The notes under the pieces are model-generated. The model was not told the DNA's origin, made no database searches, and saw only the letters and a list, made by a program, of their open reading frames with translations. The position numbers and the translations under genes are program-made. A DNA stretch of 64,000 nt from Palsa-189 sp963803735 (GTDB taxonomy: Bacteria > Acidobacteriota > Terriglobia > Acidiferrales > UBA7541): NCBI GenBank assembly GCA_963803735.1, contig CAWDNV010000019.1:1-64000 (forward strand), in the 5' to 3' direction. Of the stretch, positions 1 to 8,283 are shown one piece after another (position 1 is the stretch's first letter; every line of letters starts with the position of its first letter).

Positions 1-1
1 C

Positions 2-2638
2 CGAACGGAAGACGAGGCAAGACATTCCTCACTCGCTGCGCGGGTTCCGATTTCGGAAATCCGCGACGGTTTGATCGTGCGGAGGGACGGATCTTTCTGT
101 GCGGGATGGGAATGCTCCGGAGTCGCCACAGAGTTTGCGGATGCTGAGCGCCTAGAAGCAGTGAGCAGCGCGCTCGATGCATTCATCAAGAGCATCCGCC
201 ACCCCGAAATCGAGCTTCAATTCCGATATGTCATCGGTCACGAGACAACTCGGTTTCTTGAAGAACGGAAGCGGCTAGGCAATTGTTCCAATTCACCTGC
301 TGCCTGGCTCGAAGAGAACCGCCTCTCATTCTGGCACTCGGCCATTGATGCTGGACAGATTCGCTCGATCCGGCTTTTGGCATTTCTCTCCTGGAAGCCA
401 AAGCGCGGGTGGGAAACGCGCTCTGGTCCGTCGCGTTTCGCCGCGGCGTTCTGGCGAGGACTCGTACAGGACGGCTTCGGAAGCTTCTCAAAAATTCTAC
501 GGTCGGCTCTGAAGGAAATGCGCGAGAAAGCACTCGTGCAGCGTAATCGACAAGAACACAATCGTCTCGTCGCCGAGTTCAATCAAATCCTCGAAACCTA
601 CCGCATCGGTCTTGAAGCCATAACTTCTGTTCGTCGGCTCAGTGACCCCGAACTCGTTGAAGTGGTCTATCGTGCTCTGAACCCTGCTGATCGGCAAGTG
701 CCGAAAGTCAACACGCAATGTGCATCGTTCACAAATACGGACTGGTTTGAGGGAGTGCGGTTCCTTGATCTGGGTGGAGTCTTAAAGGCGGTCGTAACGC
801 TTTCGGAATTGCCGGAAGCCACATTTGCTTCGCTGCTTCGTCCTCTGATTGCGCTTGATTTCCCATCCGAAATCGTTCTGAACGTGCGCGTGCCTGATCA
901 GGGCGCGAAGGTCCGCAAGCTGCGCGTGCTCCTGAAAAAGAGCTTGGCTTTTCAACTGCGCAAAGATGGCAGTCGCCGTCGAGATTTCCAAGCGGCAGCA
1001 CTTGAGAAAGACACTGTAGAAACGCTGGCTTCCGCGATCACGTCTTCACAGCGGATTGTTGAGATCGAACTAGCTGTAATTGTTTCAACTTCGGCAGTCG
1101 CACGAAATTCCGCTGAACGAGAGGAAGCTGAAAAGGAATTGGCGCAGCGAGTCGAATCTACACTGCAGGCGTTCGGTCAGATGAACGGCGCCCGCGGCTA
1201 TCGTGAAGAAACGGCGCTGCTGCCAACCTTCATTGCCTTTGTGCCCGGCATGCACAGAGTTCGCAAGACGAACCGCGAATTCACGCTGCTATCGGGACAA
1301 GCGGCCGATTTCGTTCCGATTGAACTTCCCTGGACTGGAACCCACGACGGCAAACCGGCTTTTCTAAGCAGGACACGTGAAGGGACCCTCCTGCATTTCG
1401 ATCCGTTCAGTTCTGAGTTGCCCAACGGAAATATCCTCATCACAGGTAAAACTGGATCAGGCAAATCCTTCCTGATAAAGCAACTCCTGCTTCAATTCCA
1501 GGTCCTGAACCCGCGAATCGCCATCGTCACGAAGGGCGCTGACTATCGCGCGCTCGTCGAGTTACTTGGAGGTCAGTACCGAGAAATCAGCCTCCGAACC
1601 AACCTAGTGAAGAACCCGTGGGACGTACCGGGCAGCGTAGAGCCTGACTCGGCACAGATTGCAGGTGTCGCCTCGCTTGCCTCTCACATGGCAGGCAAGA
1701 CCGGCACTGACGATGCAGTCACGTTGAACTTCCTGGAGAAGGCCGTCCGGATGACATACGAGCGCCTTCTCGCCATCGGCAAAACGCCGCGCTTCTCCGA
1801 TTTGAAATGGACTCTGGAGCATTACCCGTTTGAGAACGCCATCATCGAGCAACTGGCGCATCTGGTCGCCCTGAAGCTCAACCGCTGGACGGGTGAAGGC
1901 GTCTATGCCCAACTGTTCGACCGCGAAACGAGCCCCGAACTCGACAAGACCGAAGACATCATTTGCTACGACATCGACGGGCTGAAAGAGTCACCGGAAT
2001 TGCAAACCGCCGTAGCGTTCACGATTGCGCGAGCCATCGATCAGCAAATTGGCCGCAAAGACGCAAACCGAAGTCTTCGGCCCACGATAGCCGTTTTTGA
2101 TGAAGTGTGGGCAATGCTGGCCGATCCAGTACTGGGCGCGCAGATTCTCAATGCGTTCCGCACCGCCAGGAAACGGTACGGGGCCATCATTGCTGCGAGC
2201 CAGGGAATTGAAGATTTCGTGGGCACCTCCGAGTCACCACATACAGTGGGGCTCGCCATTTTGCAAAACACTGAGGCCAAGTTCCTCTGTGCGCAGGGAG
2301 GCGAGCTCTCGCGGCTGCGCGATGTCCTTCATCTTTCCGAGCCGGCGGTCGAGGCGGTCAAGGAACTGCGCAACGCGCCCGGCCATTTCGCCGAGAGCTA
2401 CTTGCTCCTCGGCAATCGCCCTGAATCAAGCACAGTACTCCAGCTTACGGCTACACCGTTTGATTATTGGGCCAGCACGAGCCATCCGCTTGAAACCGAA
2501 TTCCGGCAGAAATTTGCCAAAGAGCAGCCTGGAATCTCGGTGCTGGAAGTCATCTACAGGCTAGGTACGGCCTACCCGAAAGGGTTGGCATCAGTGCCGT
2601 CGAAGAAGCAAACGGAAATCTATGCGACAACACTCTAA
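2..2638 (+). CDS. virB4: VirB4/TrbE-type conjugation ATPase (5' end outside the window)
   Basis: Energises pilus assembly and substrate transfer at the inner membrane in type IV secretion. A P-loop (GKTGSGKSF) sits near 1445-1471 and a Walker B stretch (IAVFDEVW) near 2086-2110, the arrangement of VirB4 C-terminal ATPase domains. The first in-frame start is TTG at 71, but the frame stays open to the window edge and the added residues (SEIRDGLIVRRDGSF) match the usual VirB4 N-terminal pattern, so the gene probably begins upstream. It overlaps the next gene by 17 bp, which suggests translational coupling. The N-terminal CagE/TrbE-like half is diverged; the ATPase half carries the assignment. 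Confidence 0.88.
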   Translation, partial: RTEDEARHSSLAARVPISEIRDGLIVRRDGSFCAGWECSGVATEFADAERLEAVSSALDAFIKSIRHPEIELQFRYVIGHETTRFLEERKRLGNCSNSPAAWLEENRLSFWHSAIDAGQIRSIRLLAFLSWKPKRGWETRSGPSRFAAAFWRGLVQDGFGSFSKILRSALKEMREKALVQRNRQEHNRLVAEFNQILETYRIGLEAITSVRRLSDPELVEVVYRALNPADRQVPKVNTQCASFTNTDWFEGVRFLDLGGVLKAVVTLSELPEATFASLLRPLIALDFPSEIVLNVRVPDQGAKVRKLRVLLKKSLAFQLRKDGSRRRDFQAAALEKDTVETLASAITSSQRIVEIELAVIVSTSAVARNSAEREEAEKELAQRVESTLQAFGQMNGARGYREETALLPTFIAFVPGMHRVRKTNREFTLLSGQAADFVPIELPWTGTHDGKPAFLSRTREGTLLHFDPFSSELPNGNILITGKTGSGKSFLIKQLLLQFQVLNPRIAIVTKGADYRALVELLGGQYREISLRTNLVKNPWDVPGSVEPDSAQIAGVASLASHMAGKTGTDDAVTLNFLEKAVRMTYERLLAIGKTPRFSDLKWTLEHYPFENAIIEQLAHLVALKLNRWTGEGVYAQLFDRETSPELDKTEDIICYDIDGLKESPELQTAVAFTIARAIDQQIGRKDANRSLRPTIAVFDEVWAMLADPVLGAQILNAFRTARKRYGAIIAASQGIEDFVGTSESPHTVGLAILQNTEAKFLCAQGGELSRLRDVLHLSEPAVEAVKELRNAPGHFAESYLLLGNRPESSTVLQLTATPFDYWASTSHPLETEFRQKFAKEQPGISVLEVIYRLGTAYPKGLASVPSKKQTEIYATTL

Positions 2639-3389
2639 AAAGGCCGCAGTTCTCACTTTGATCGCCACACTGGCTTCGCTTGTGCCGGTCACCGCGCGCG
2701 CTTTTATAGGCACCATGCCAGTCATTGACTGGACCTCCGTGGTTCGTATCGGCCAACAGATTGGCATCTCCCAAGACACACTGAATACGCTCGGTCTGTA
2801 TGTCCAGCAGTACAACCGCGTCAACGCGGGTACTCAGGAAGGCGTCGGGCTGGTGCGCGGAAGACAACTCCAAGGAATCTTGAACCAGGCAGTCGGCAGC
2901 GAATTTCCACAATTTCAGCAACTGCAGCGTGATTTCACCACCACCTCGGTCGACCCTTCAACTCTCCGAGGAGACTTAGAGGGAACCTACGGTCCTGTCC
3001 CATCGGCGGACTTCCCAATCAGCCGCAAAAAGAGAATGGACGCTGCGGATGCCACGGCCACTCTGGGGCTTCTGGAAGCGTCGCGGGCGGAAACAGTTTC
3101 TCAGCAGGAGGAATTGGATGCTGATGACATCGAGTCGCGTGCGGCGGCGGCCAGTCCCGGTGGTGCGACTAAGCTCTCCGCTGCAGCCAACGGCGCGATG
3201 CTGCGGTCTCAAGCCTACGACCAAAGACTTCTGGCACGGCTGATGAGGCTCCAAGCCCTGAACATTGCGCGCGAAAACTCGGTTGAAAAAGAGCAAGAGC
3301 AGAGCCGTGAAGATCAAGTCACGGCGGTTTCTAACCTAGTCGGCAGCATGCAATTGTCTTACGGCATCGGCGACCTGAGGGGGCAGTGA
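2622..3389 (+). CDS. Exported VirB5/TrbJ-like T4SS protein
   Basis: A 255-residue protein with an N-terminal signal peptide (positive start, hydrophobic stretch, ending near TARAF) and a largely helical, Gln/Ala-rich body with coiled-coil character in the last third (RLMRLQALNIARENSVEK). Position between VirB4 and VirB6 and the helical secreted architecture match VirB5/TrbJ, which contributes to the pilus tip or periplasmic assembly. Sequence similarity within this family is normally weak, so the assignment rests on context. It starts inside the 3' end of virB4 and its TGA overlaps the ATG of the next gene (TGATG). Confidence 0.62.
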   Translation: MRQHSKKAAVLTLIATLASLVPVTARAFIGTMPVIDWTSVVRIGQQIGISQDTLNTLGLYVQQYNRVNAGTQEGVGLVRGRQLQGILNQAVGSEFPQFQQLQRDFTTTSVDPSTLRGDLEGTYGPVPSADFPISRKKRMDAADATATLGLLEASRAETVSQQEELDADDIESRAAAASPGGATKLSAAANGAMLRSQAYDQRLLARLMRLQALNIARENSVEKEQEQSREDQVTAVSNLVGSMQLSYGIGDLRGQ

Positions 3390-4345
3390 TGGACTTGGGC
3401 AGCATCAGCCGGTTTTTGGCGGGTCTGGGCGGGCTTTGGAGCCGCGCCGAACAGTATCTACCCCTTGTGCTCGGAATTGCTCTTCCTCTTGCGGCACTGG
3501 TCTTTACGTTCAGTATGCTGCAATCGTTTTTCCAGGATGCGCCCGAAGAAGATTATTTCCGCATTATGGGTCGCTTTGGAATCACAATCGCCGTCCTTGG
3601 GAATTATCGAGGTCTTTTCGACGAGTTTAACCAGTTGAGCTCTGACCTAGCCCGTCGTTTCGGGGATCTAAATAGTTTCCAGAGCTTCTTCCAGCAAATT
3701 CAATCGCAATTCACCAGTCTGGGTGGGGCACTCGCTTTCGCCGCGAACATGTTCACAAGTATCGTCCCGCTCCTGACACTTCTTTCAGCCGTCATACTGG
3801 TCCTCGCATACTTGGGGCTTGTCGTAGGACAAGCGCTCGCAGTCGTCCTACTCTACATCTTCGGCCCGCTGCTGATCGCCATGCTCCCCAATCGGCAGCT
3901 CGCCTCGGTCACTTATACCTACGTCAAAGCTCTACTGCAGGTGCTTCTGTGGCCAGCGATCTGGAGCATTGTCTTCGCGCTGTTCACAGAGGCACTGTTA
4001 CAAGCTTTTGTGGCCGGTCCGGGCGTCAGTCTCGTTCCGGCTATCCTGCTCGTGTTGATTGCCATTCTGCTGACCCAAATTCCGCGTTTAACGGGGTACA
4101 TAACGAGGGGCGCTTTGAACGCAGCGGGAAGCGCGCTCTCGGAGCTGGTTACGGCTGGTTTGGCCTATGCGACCTACCGGACCGTTGATACGGGGGTGTC
4201 CTCGGCAATCGCGTATGGAACCGGAGGCGCTGCGGTAACTGTTCCGCAAGCGATCGGGTATTTCGCCAGAAGTCGAAGTGCAGAAACAACCTCTGTGCCG
4301 CCGCAAACCAATTTCCGGGCTCTTCCACCACCGGAAACGGCATGA
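3389..4345 (+). CDS. virB6: VirB6/TrbL-type polytopic membrane protein
   Basis: A 318-residue integral membrane protein with roughly six hydrophobic segments (near residues 25-45, 55-75, 115-145, 150-170, 185-210 and 220-240) and a polar C-terminal tail. VirB6/TrbL forms part of the inner-membrane translocation channel. ATG at 3389 is chosen because it overlaps the preceding stop as TGATG; a GTG three bases upstream is also in frame. Gene order (VirB4, VirB5-like, this, VirB8) supports the call. The family is defined more by topology than by motifs. Confidence 0.75.
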   Translation: MDLGSISRFLAGLGGLWSRAEQYLPLVLGIALPLAALVFTFSMLQSFFQDAPEEDYFRIMGRFGITIAVLGNYRGLFDEFNQLSSDLARRFGDLNSFQSFFQQIQSQFTSLGGALAFAANMFTSIVPLLTLLSAVILVLAYLGLVVGQALAVVLLYIFGPLLIAMLPNRQLASVTYTYVKALLQVLLWPAIWSIVFALFTEALLQAFVAGPGVSLVPAILLVLIAILLTQIPRLTGYITRGALNAAGSALSELVTAGLAYATYRTVDTGVSSAIAYGTGGAAVTVPQAIGYFARSRSAETTSVPPQTNFRALPPPETA

Positions 4346-4357
4346 CAGGAGTGAGGT

Positions 4358-5035
4358 ATGACAACGACTCCGCGGATGCTTGAAGAAAGTCAGAAAGTTA
4401 AGTTCGAGCTAGGCGACTACACCGAATTTTACAGCCATTTGGCAATCCAAGCACGGCGCGCGTCGCGGGTGGCGCTCGTCGCGTGCGCGGTGGCGCTGAT
4501 CTCCATAGCCGCAGTCATTCTTGCCCAGTTACGCCCGCCTATCCTGCTCCGTGTGCAAGACGGCCACGTTTCGTCGCTCGACGGATCAAGTGTTCAGGCT
4601 GCCGAAACTGCTGCGCAGCAGCAGCCCGATAGTGCTGAAAAACTGGCTTTCGTGAACGCGTTTCTGAATCGGTTCGTGAACATCGATCCGCTTACCGTGA
4701 AGCGCGACACAACTCTGGCGCTCAACCAGATGACATACAGCCTGCGCCAGCAGATTCTGGCGCAACTCAATCAAGAAAACTTCGTCGATACCGTCCGACA
4801 AAACAACGTGACTTCCACATTGGCGGTCAAATCGGCCGAGTTGGTCTCGGGTGATCCCTACACAGCCATTGTCTTTGGACGAAAGAGGATCACGACACTG
4901 ATCAATGGTCAGGAGAACGAGAAGAACTTGCTCGTGAAATACACGATCCGTTTGGCGCCTGTGCCTCGCGCCGTGGCTAATGGATGGACGGGTCTGGAAA
5001 TTGCCGATTACAAGGAAGAGGTTTTGCAACCATGA
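4358..5035 (+). CDS. virB8: VirB8/TrbF-type inner-membrane T4SS protein
   Basis: A 225-residue bitopic protein: short cytoplasmic N-terminus, one membrane segment at about residues 36-60, then a periplasmic domain of VirB8 size with features such as ALNQMTYSLRQQIL and, near the C-terminus, LLVKYTIRLAPVPR. VirB8 is an assembly factor bridging the inner-membrane complex to VirB9/VirB10. A possible ribosome site (AGGAGTGAGGT) lies 5' of the ATG. The stop overlaps the next start as ATGA. Context and topology make the assignment solid even though similarity is diffuse. Confidence 0.78.
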   Translation: MTTTPRMLEESQKVKFELGDYTEFYSHLAIQARRASRVALVACAVALISIAAVILAQLRPPILLRVQDGHVSSLDGSSVQAAETAAQQQPDSAEKLAFVNAFLNRFVNIDPLTVKRDTTLALNQMTYSLRQQILAQLNQENFVDTVRQNNVTSTLAVKSAELVSGDPYTAIVFGRKRITTLINGQENEKNLLVKYTIRLAPVPRAVANGWTGLEIADYKEEVLQP

Positions 5036-5511
5036 GAAATGCACCTCGATTCGCTCTGTTCTTCTTCTTGGTTGGTATTGGCTGTTTTGCGTGTTTCGCG
5101 CAGTCCGAATCGGCCGCAATCGTGAAGCAACAGCAGGAGGAGCAAGCATCCAGCGCAGCCGATGCTGGCGTCACACCTCTGACCTATCCATATTCGATTT
5201 CGACGGAGCCTCATTTTGCGGTCTTCGTGGAGTTTCCAAAGGCGGATTCCATCCGACGAATAGCGTTGGGTGATAGCAATTACTTTCTGGCGGAGGCCGA
5301 TAAGACCGATCCGCACTACGCCATCATCAAGCAAATCGAAGCGCCGACACCCAAAGCCAAGCTGCCGGTTGAAACCAACATGCTGGTGTACATGGCCTCG
5401 GGGCGTGTGGTGGACATTACGCTGAAGGCTGGGAAGCTCGAAGGCACAGCGTATTCGATTGACTATGCAGTTCCGATAGCACGGCCGAAAGATCCGCAGC
5501 CCAAAAGATGA
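5032..5511 (+). CDS. virB9: VirB9/TrbG-like exported protein, N-terminal half
   Basis: A 159-residue secreted protein (signal peptide ending near CFAQS). The mature part has the VirB9/TrbG N-domain pattern: a strand followed by RRIALGDSNYFLAEA, then LPVETNMLVYMASGR, which corresponds to the 'TNL.v.t.r.Y' region of TrbG. VirB9 is an outer-membrane core complex subunit. Typical VirB9 proteins are about 250-290 residues with a separate C-terminal beta domain; this protein ends after the N-domain and the following gene overlaps it by 4 bp (ATGA). The start is the ATG overlapping the virB8 stop. Confidence 0.68.
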   Translation: MRNAPRFALFFFLVGIGCFACFAQSESAAIVKQQQEEQASSAADAGVTPLTYPYSISTEPHFAVFVEFPKADSIRRIALGDSNYFLAEADKTDPHYAIIKQIEAPTPKAKLPVETNMLVYMASGRVVDITLKAGKLEGTAYSIDYAVPIARPKDPQPKR

Positions 5512-5981
5512 TCCGCCGCCCGATATCGCCTGAAGAGGTCGAAAAGAAACTCCGCGAGAAGGAGCGGTCAGATCTTGTCGAGAACATGATTGCCGAAGTA
5601 AAGGAACACCCGAAGTCGCAGCTGGGCGTCCGCGCCGGCGGGCTGGATTTTCGCTTCTACGCTATCAAGCGCCTAGATGCTATCGCGCTGGTCTCGTTCG
5701 ATGTCGAGAACACTTCCTCGGAGATCGTGGACTTAGAGGACCCACAGATCAATCTCGTCACCGCCGCCGACAAAACCAAAGACAGCAAAAAGCCACCGGC
5801 AAAGGTCGAACCGGTAGAACTCACCCAATCGATTGTTTCTTCCAAGCAGCTCGCCCCTGGCGCTCGCTCGGCCTGTTTGGTGGCGTTCAAGCCGCCGGTC
5901 CACGATTCCGATCAACAGGTCGTCCTCTCGATCTCAAATCGAGCAATGGCCGATAAGCCCGCTACTTACCGCCTTGAATAA
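5508..5981 (+). CDS. Beta-rich T4SS-operon protein, possible C-terminal VirB9 part
   Basis: A 157-residue protein with a charged helical N-terminus (residues 5-35) and a predicted beta-sandwich segment (LDFRFYAIKRLDAIALVSFD, then VVLSISNRAM). It has no signal peptide or membrane segment. It starts within the stop of the VirB9-like N-half, so the two are translationally coupled. One reading is that VirB9 has been split in two, this being the C-terminal beta domain; the lack of an own export signal argues against that unless it is recruited otherwise. A distinct operon-specific protein is the alternative. Function not known. Confidence 0.5.
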   Translation: MIRRPISPEEVEKKLREKERSDLVENMIAEVKEHPKSQLGVRAGGLDFRFYAIKRLDAIALVSFDVENTSSEIVDLEDPQINLVTAADKTKDSKKPPAKVEPVELTQSIVSSKQLAPGARSACLVAFKPPVHDSDQQVVLSISNRAMADKPATYRLE

Positions 5982-5995
5982 AGGACGAAATAGCG

Positions 5996-7378
5996 ATGAA
6001 TAACGGATACAAAACTGAGGTTGTTGAGCCCAAGCAGAACGTTGCCGTACCAGACGTCGGGCAAGCGCCGGACGATGAGCTGGCTGCCAAAGCCCTCGAA
6101 GAGATTCGGAGCACGGAGCGACTCAGTTCCTTTGGGCGATTCGTGACGAGGCTACAGAAGTTCTTCCAGGCGTCGAAGGCTTCGCATTCAAAGCAGGGGT
6201 TATCACATCTGAAGCTAGCTCCGATCATGATGTCCGCTGGCCTGTTGCTGCTGTTCGCCACTGGCTTGGTTTTCCTGCTGTCGAAGCCCGAAAGCGCTGT
6301 GCCAAGCCATTTTCGACAGGCTGTGGGACTTACCGGAAGCGATCGTCAGAATGCTTCTGCGAGCACCGCGACCGAAGCCCCAGTCACCGAGGACCAGCTT
6401 GCCGGTCGAGATGCAAGCGCCAATGCTCGACCGACTGATGGCACCTCAAAAAAGGACGGCGTGGAAAACTCCTCTGCGCGTCGATTCTCTTTTGCGGAAA
6501 GCGAGCGCATAGATGGGAATTCGCCCAGCCAACCCGCAGTGCCGAGCCGGTCCAGTGAACTTGCAACACCCGCGACCGTCTTCGTAACCGATTCCACAGC
6601 TAGTCCCATTCTTATGCAAGACGTGAAGAACCAGTCCGCGCCTCAGCCCGAGCTTCAACTTCCAGCAGGCACTGAGATCGTGGCGCATACGACCAATGCC
6701 ATCAGCAGCGGGCTCGAATCTCCGGTTGTGGCAGTCGTGGATCGAAGCGTTCAATTGGGCAACGCGGTAGTGATCCCCGAAGGTGCACACGTAATCGGCC
6801 GCACGGCCGGAGCCGTAAAGGATCGAGTCAACGTGCGGTTCACGTCAGTGGTGTTGCCCAATGACCGGGAAATGCCGATTTCCGGTCTGGCGCTGATGAA
6901 GGATGGCAGCGCGGGTTTGGTGGGGAAGCTCAAAGGAAAAGGTAATCCAGTCCTTGCTGGTGCTGCGCGTGTCGGAACTGGCGCCGCTGTCGTCGCCACC
7001 GAGTTTGCCGGCCAGGGTTCCGTAGACCAGCCATTTTCTCAGGGCGATTATCTGCGGAACCAAATGGCCGCAGAGGTGGGTTCTCAGGGTAACCAGGTTT
7101 CCAATCGCTTGCAGCAGCCGATCAGCATTCCGATTGTTGCAGTGGACGCCAACCAGCCGATAAGGATTTTCCTATTGGACCCTCTGACCATCTCGGGAAA
7201 GACGACTCGCAACCCAACGCCAGCGTCGCAACTTCCCTCTGAACACGCTGCTTCAGAACAGGGCCAACCATCTGATCAATCCATGGCAACGGCGCAATCA
7301 GCTTATATCGAAGCACTGGAGGCGCAACTGGCGGAAATGAAGGCTGCCGCTGGAAAGAGCTCAAATGACCACCAGTAG
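5996..7378 (+). CDS. virB10: VirB10/TrbI-type T4SS core-complex protein
   Basis: A 460-residue protein with a cytoplasmic N-terminus, one membrane helix near residues 75-97, a long low-complexity Ser/Ala/Thr-rich periplasmic linker (about 100-215), and a C-terminal TrbI/VirB10 beta-barrel domain beginning at LPAGTEIVAHTTNAISSG. Recognisable family elements are VVIPEGAHVIGR, RVNVRFTSVVLPN and the closing PIRIFLLDPLTI. VirB10 spans inner and outer membranes and gates the channel. It overlaps the next gene by 14 bp. Confidence 0.88.
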   Translation: MNNGYKTEVVEPKQNVAVPDVGQAPDDELAAKALEEIRSTERLSSFGRFVTRLQKFFQASKASHSKQGLSHLKLAPIMMSAGLLLLFATGLVFLLSKPESAVPSHFRQAVGLTGSDRQNASASTATEAPVTEDQLAGRDASANARPTDGTSKKDGVENSSARRFSFAESERIDGNSPSQPAVPSRSSELATPATVFVTDSTASPILMQDVKNQSAPQPELQLPAGTEIVAHTTNAISSGLESPVVAVVDRSVQLGNAVVIPEGAHVIGRTAGAVKDRVNVRFTSVVLPNDREMPISGLALMKDGSAGLVGKLKGKGNPVLAGAARVGTGAAVVATEFAGQGSVDQPFSQGDYLRNQMAAEVGSQGNQVSNRLQQPISIPIVAVDANQPIRIFLLDPLTISGKTTRNPTPASQLPSEHAASEQGQPSDQSMATAQSAYIEALEAQLAEMKAAAGKSSNDHQ

Positions 7379-8276
7379 AACATTCGGATCGGTTGTCTCC
7401 TCGGACGGCGACCTGCATAGGCTGCTGACGCAACATGGCTACGTTGCTAAGCCACAGTCTGCAAAAGTCATGTATCTTGCGCTCCGCTTGGGGAAGCCGC
7501 TGCTCCTCGAAGGGCCTCCGGGGGCAGGCAAAACACAGGTTGCCAAGGTTCTGTCAGAAGCCCTTGGCATGCCATTGATTCGCTTACAGTGCTACGAAGG
7601 AATCGACGAGGCGAAAGCGCTTTACCAGTGGAATGAGCCTTTGCAGAGGATGGCGCTTGAGTTCATTCACGAGAATTCGGCGACCGGGCCGCAGGAAGAG
7701 TGGTCAAAACTCAAACGCAAGCTCTACAGCACCGATTTCCTGATCCCGGGTCCAATTCTGCAGGCGCTTCAATCCGAAACTGGGGCGATCTTGCTGATCG
7801 ATGAAGTGGATAAGACTGGCCCTGCATTCGAAGCATTTCTCCTGGAGTTCCTGTCCGATTTTCAAATCTCGATTCCGCAGTTAGGTACTGTGGTCGCAAA
7901 CCACCGCCCCGTAGTGGTCCTAACTTCGAATGCCCAAAGGAAATTGACTGAAGCGTTGCGCGGGCGTTGTTTCCTGCTTTGGATGGACTATCCGGCGCCC
8001 GAACTCGAAGCCGAAATCATCACCCGCTCGCGGGATCTGGAATCTCGACTCAGCTTGCAGGTTGCGAAATTCACAGCCGCCGTGCGGCGCCTGGGAATGA
8101 GCAAACCGCCGGCCATTCGTGAGTCGCTTGACTGGATTGATGCACTGCGCGTGCTCGGAGCGAGCGAGTTGACCGCCGATGTCGTCTCAGAAACCCTGCC
8201 CGTGCTGCTGAAGACACGCGAGGACATCGACCGTGCTGCTGGAAATGTTGCTTTGCTTTTGCAGCGAGCCTGCTAG
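7365..8276 (+). CDS. MoxR-family AAA+ ATPase within the transfer operon
   Basis: A 303-residue AAA+ ATPase. Walker A (GPPGAGKTQ) lies near residue 50, Walker B (ILLIDEVDK) near 142, followed by a sensor-1-like stretch (VVVLTSN) and an arginine-rich segment (LRGRCFLLWMDYP), all as in MoxR proteins. MoxR ATPases act as chaperones in maturing metal enzymes or protein complexes. Here the gene is embedded between virB10 and the coupling protein and overlaps the former. No VirB11 is visible in the window; whether this protein substitutes for it or assists assembly is inference only. Confidence 0.85.
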   Translation: MTTSRTFGSVVSSDGDLHRLLTQHGYVAKPQSAKVMYLALRLGKPLLLEGPPGAGKTQVAKVLSEALGMPLIRLQCYEGIDEAKALYQWNEPLQRMALEFIHENSATGPQEEWSKLKRKLYSTDFLIPGPILQALQSETGAILLIDEVDKTGPAFEAFLLEFLSDFQISIPQLGTVVANHRPVVVLTSNAQRKLTEALRGRCFLLWMDYPAPELEAEIITRSRDLESRLSLQVAKFTAAVRRLGMSKPPAIRESLDWIDALRVLGASELTADVVSETLPVLLKTREDIDRAAGNVALLLQRAC

Positions 8277-8283
8277 GACTTTC

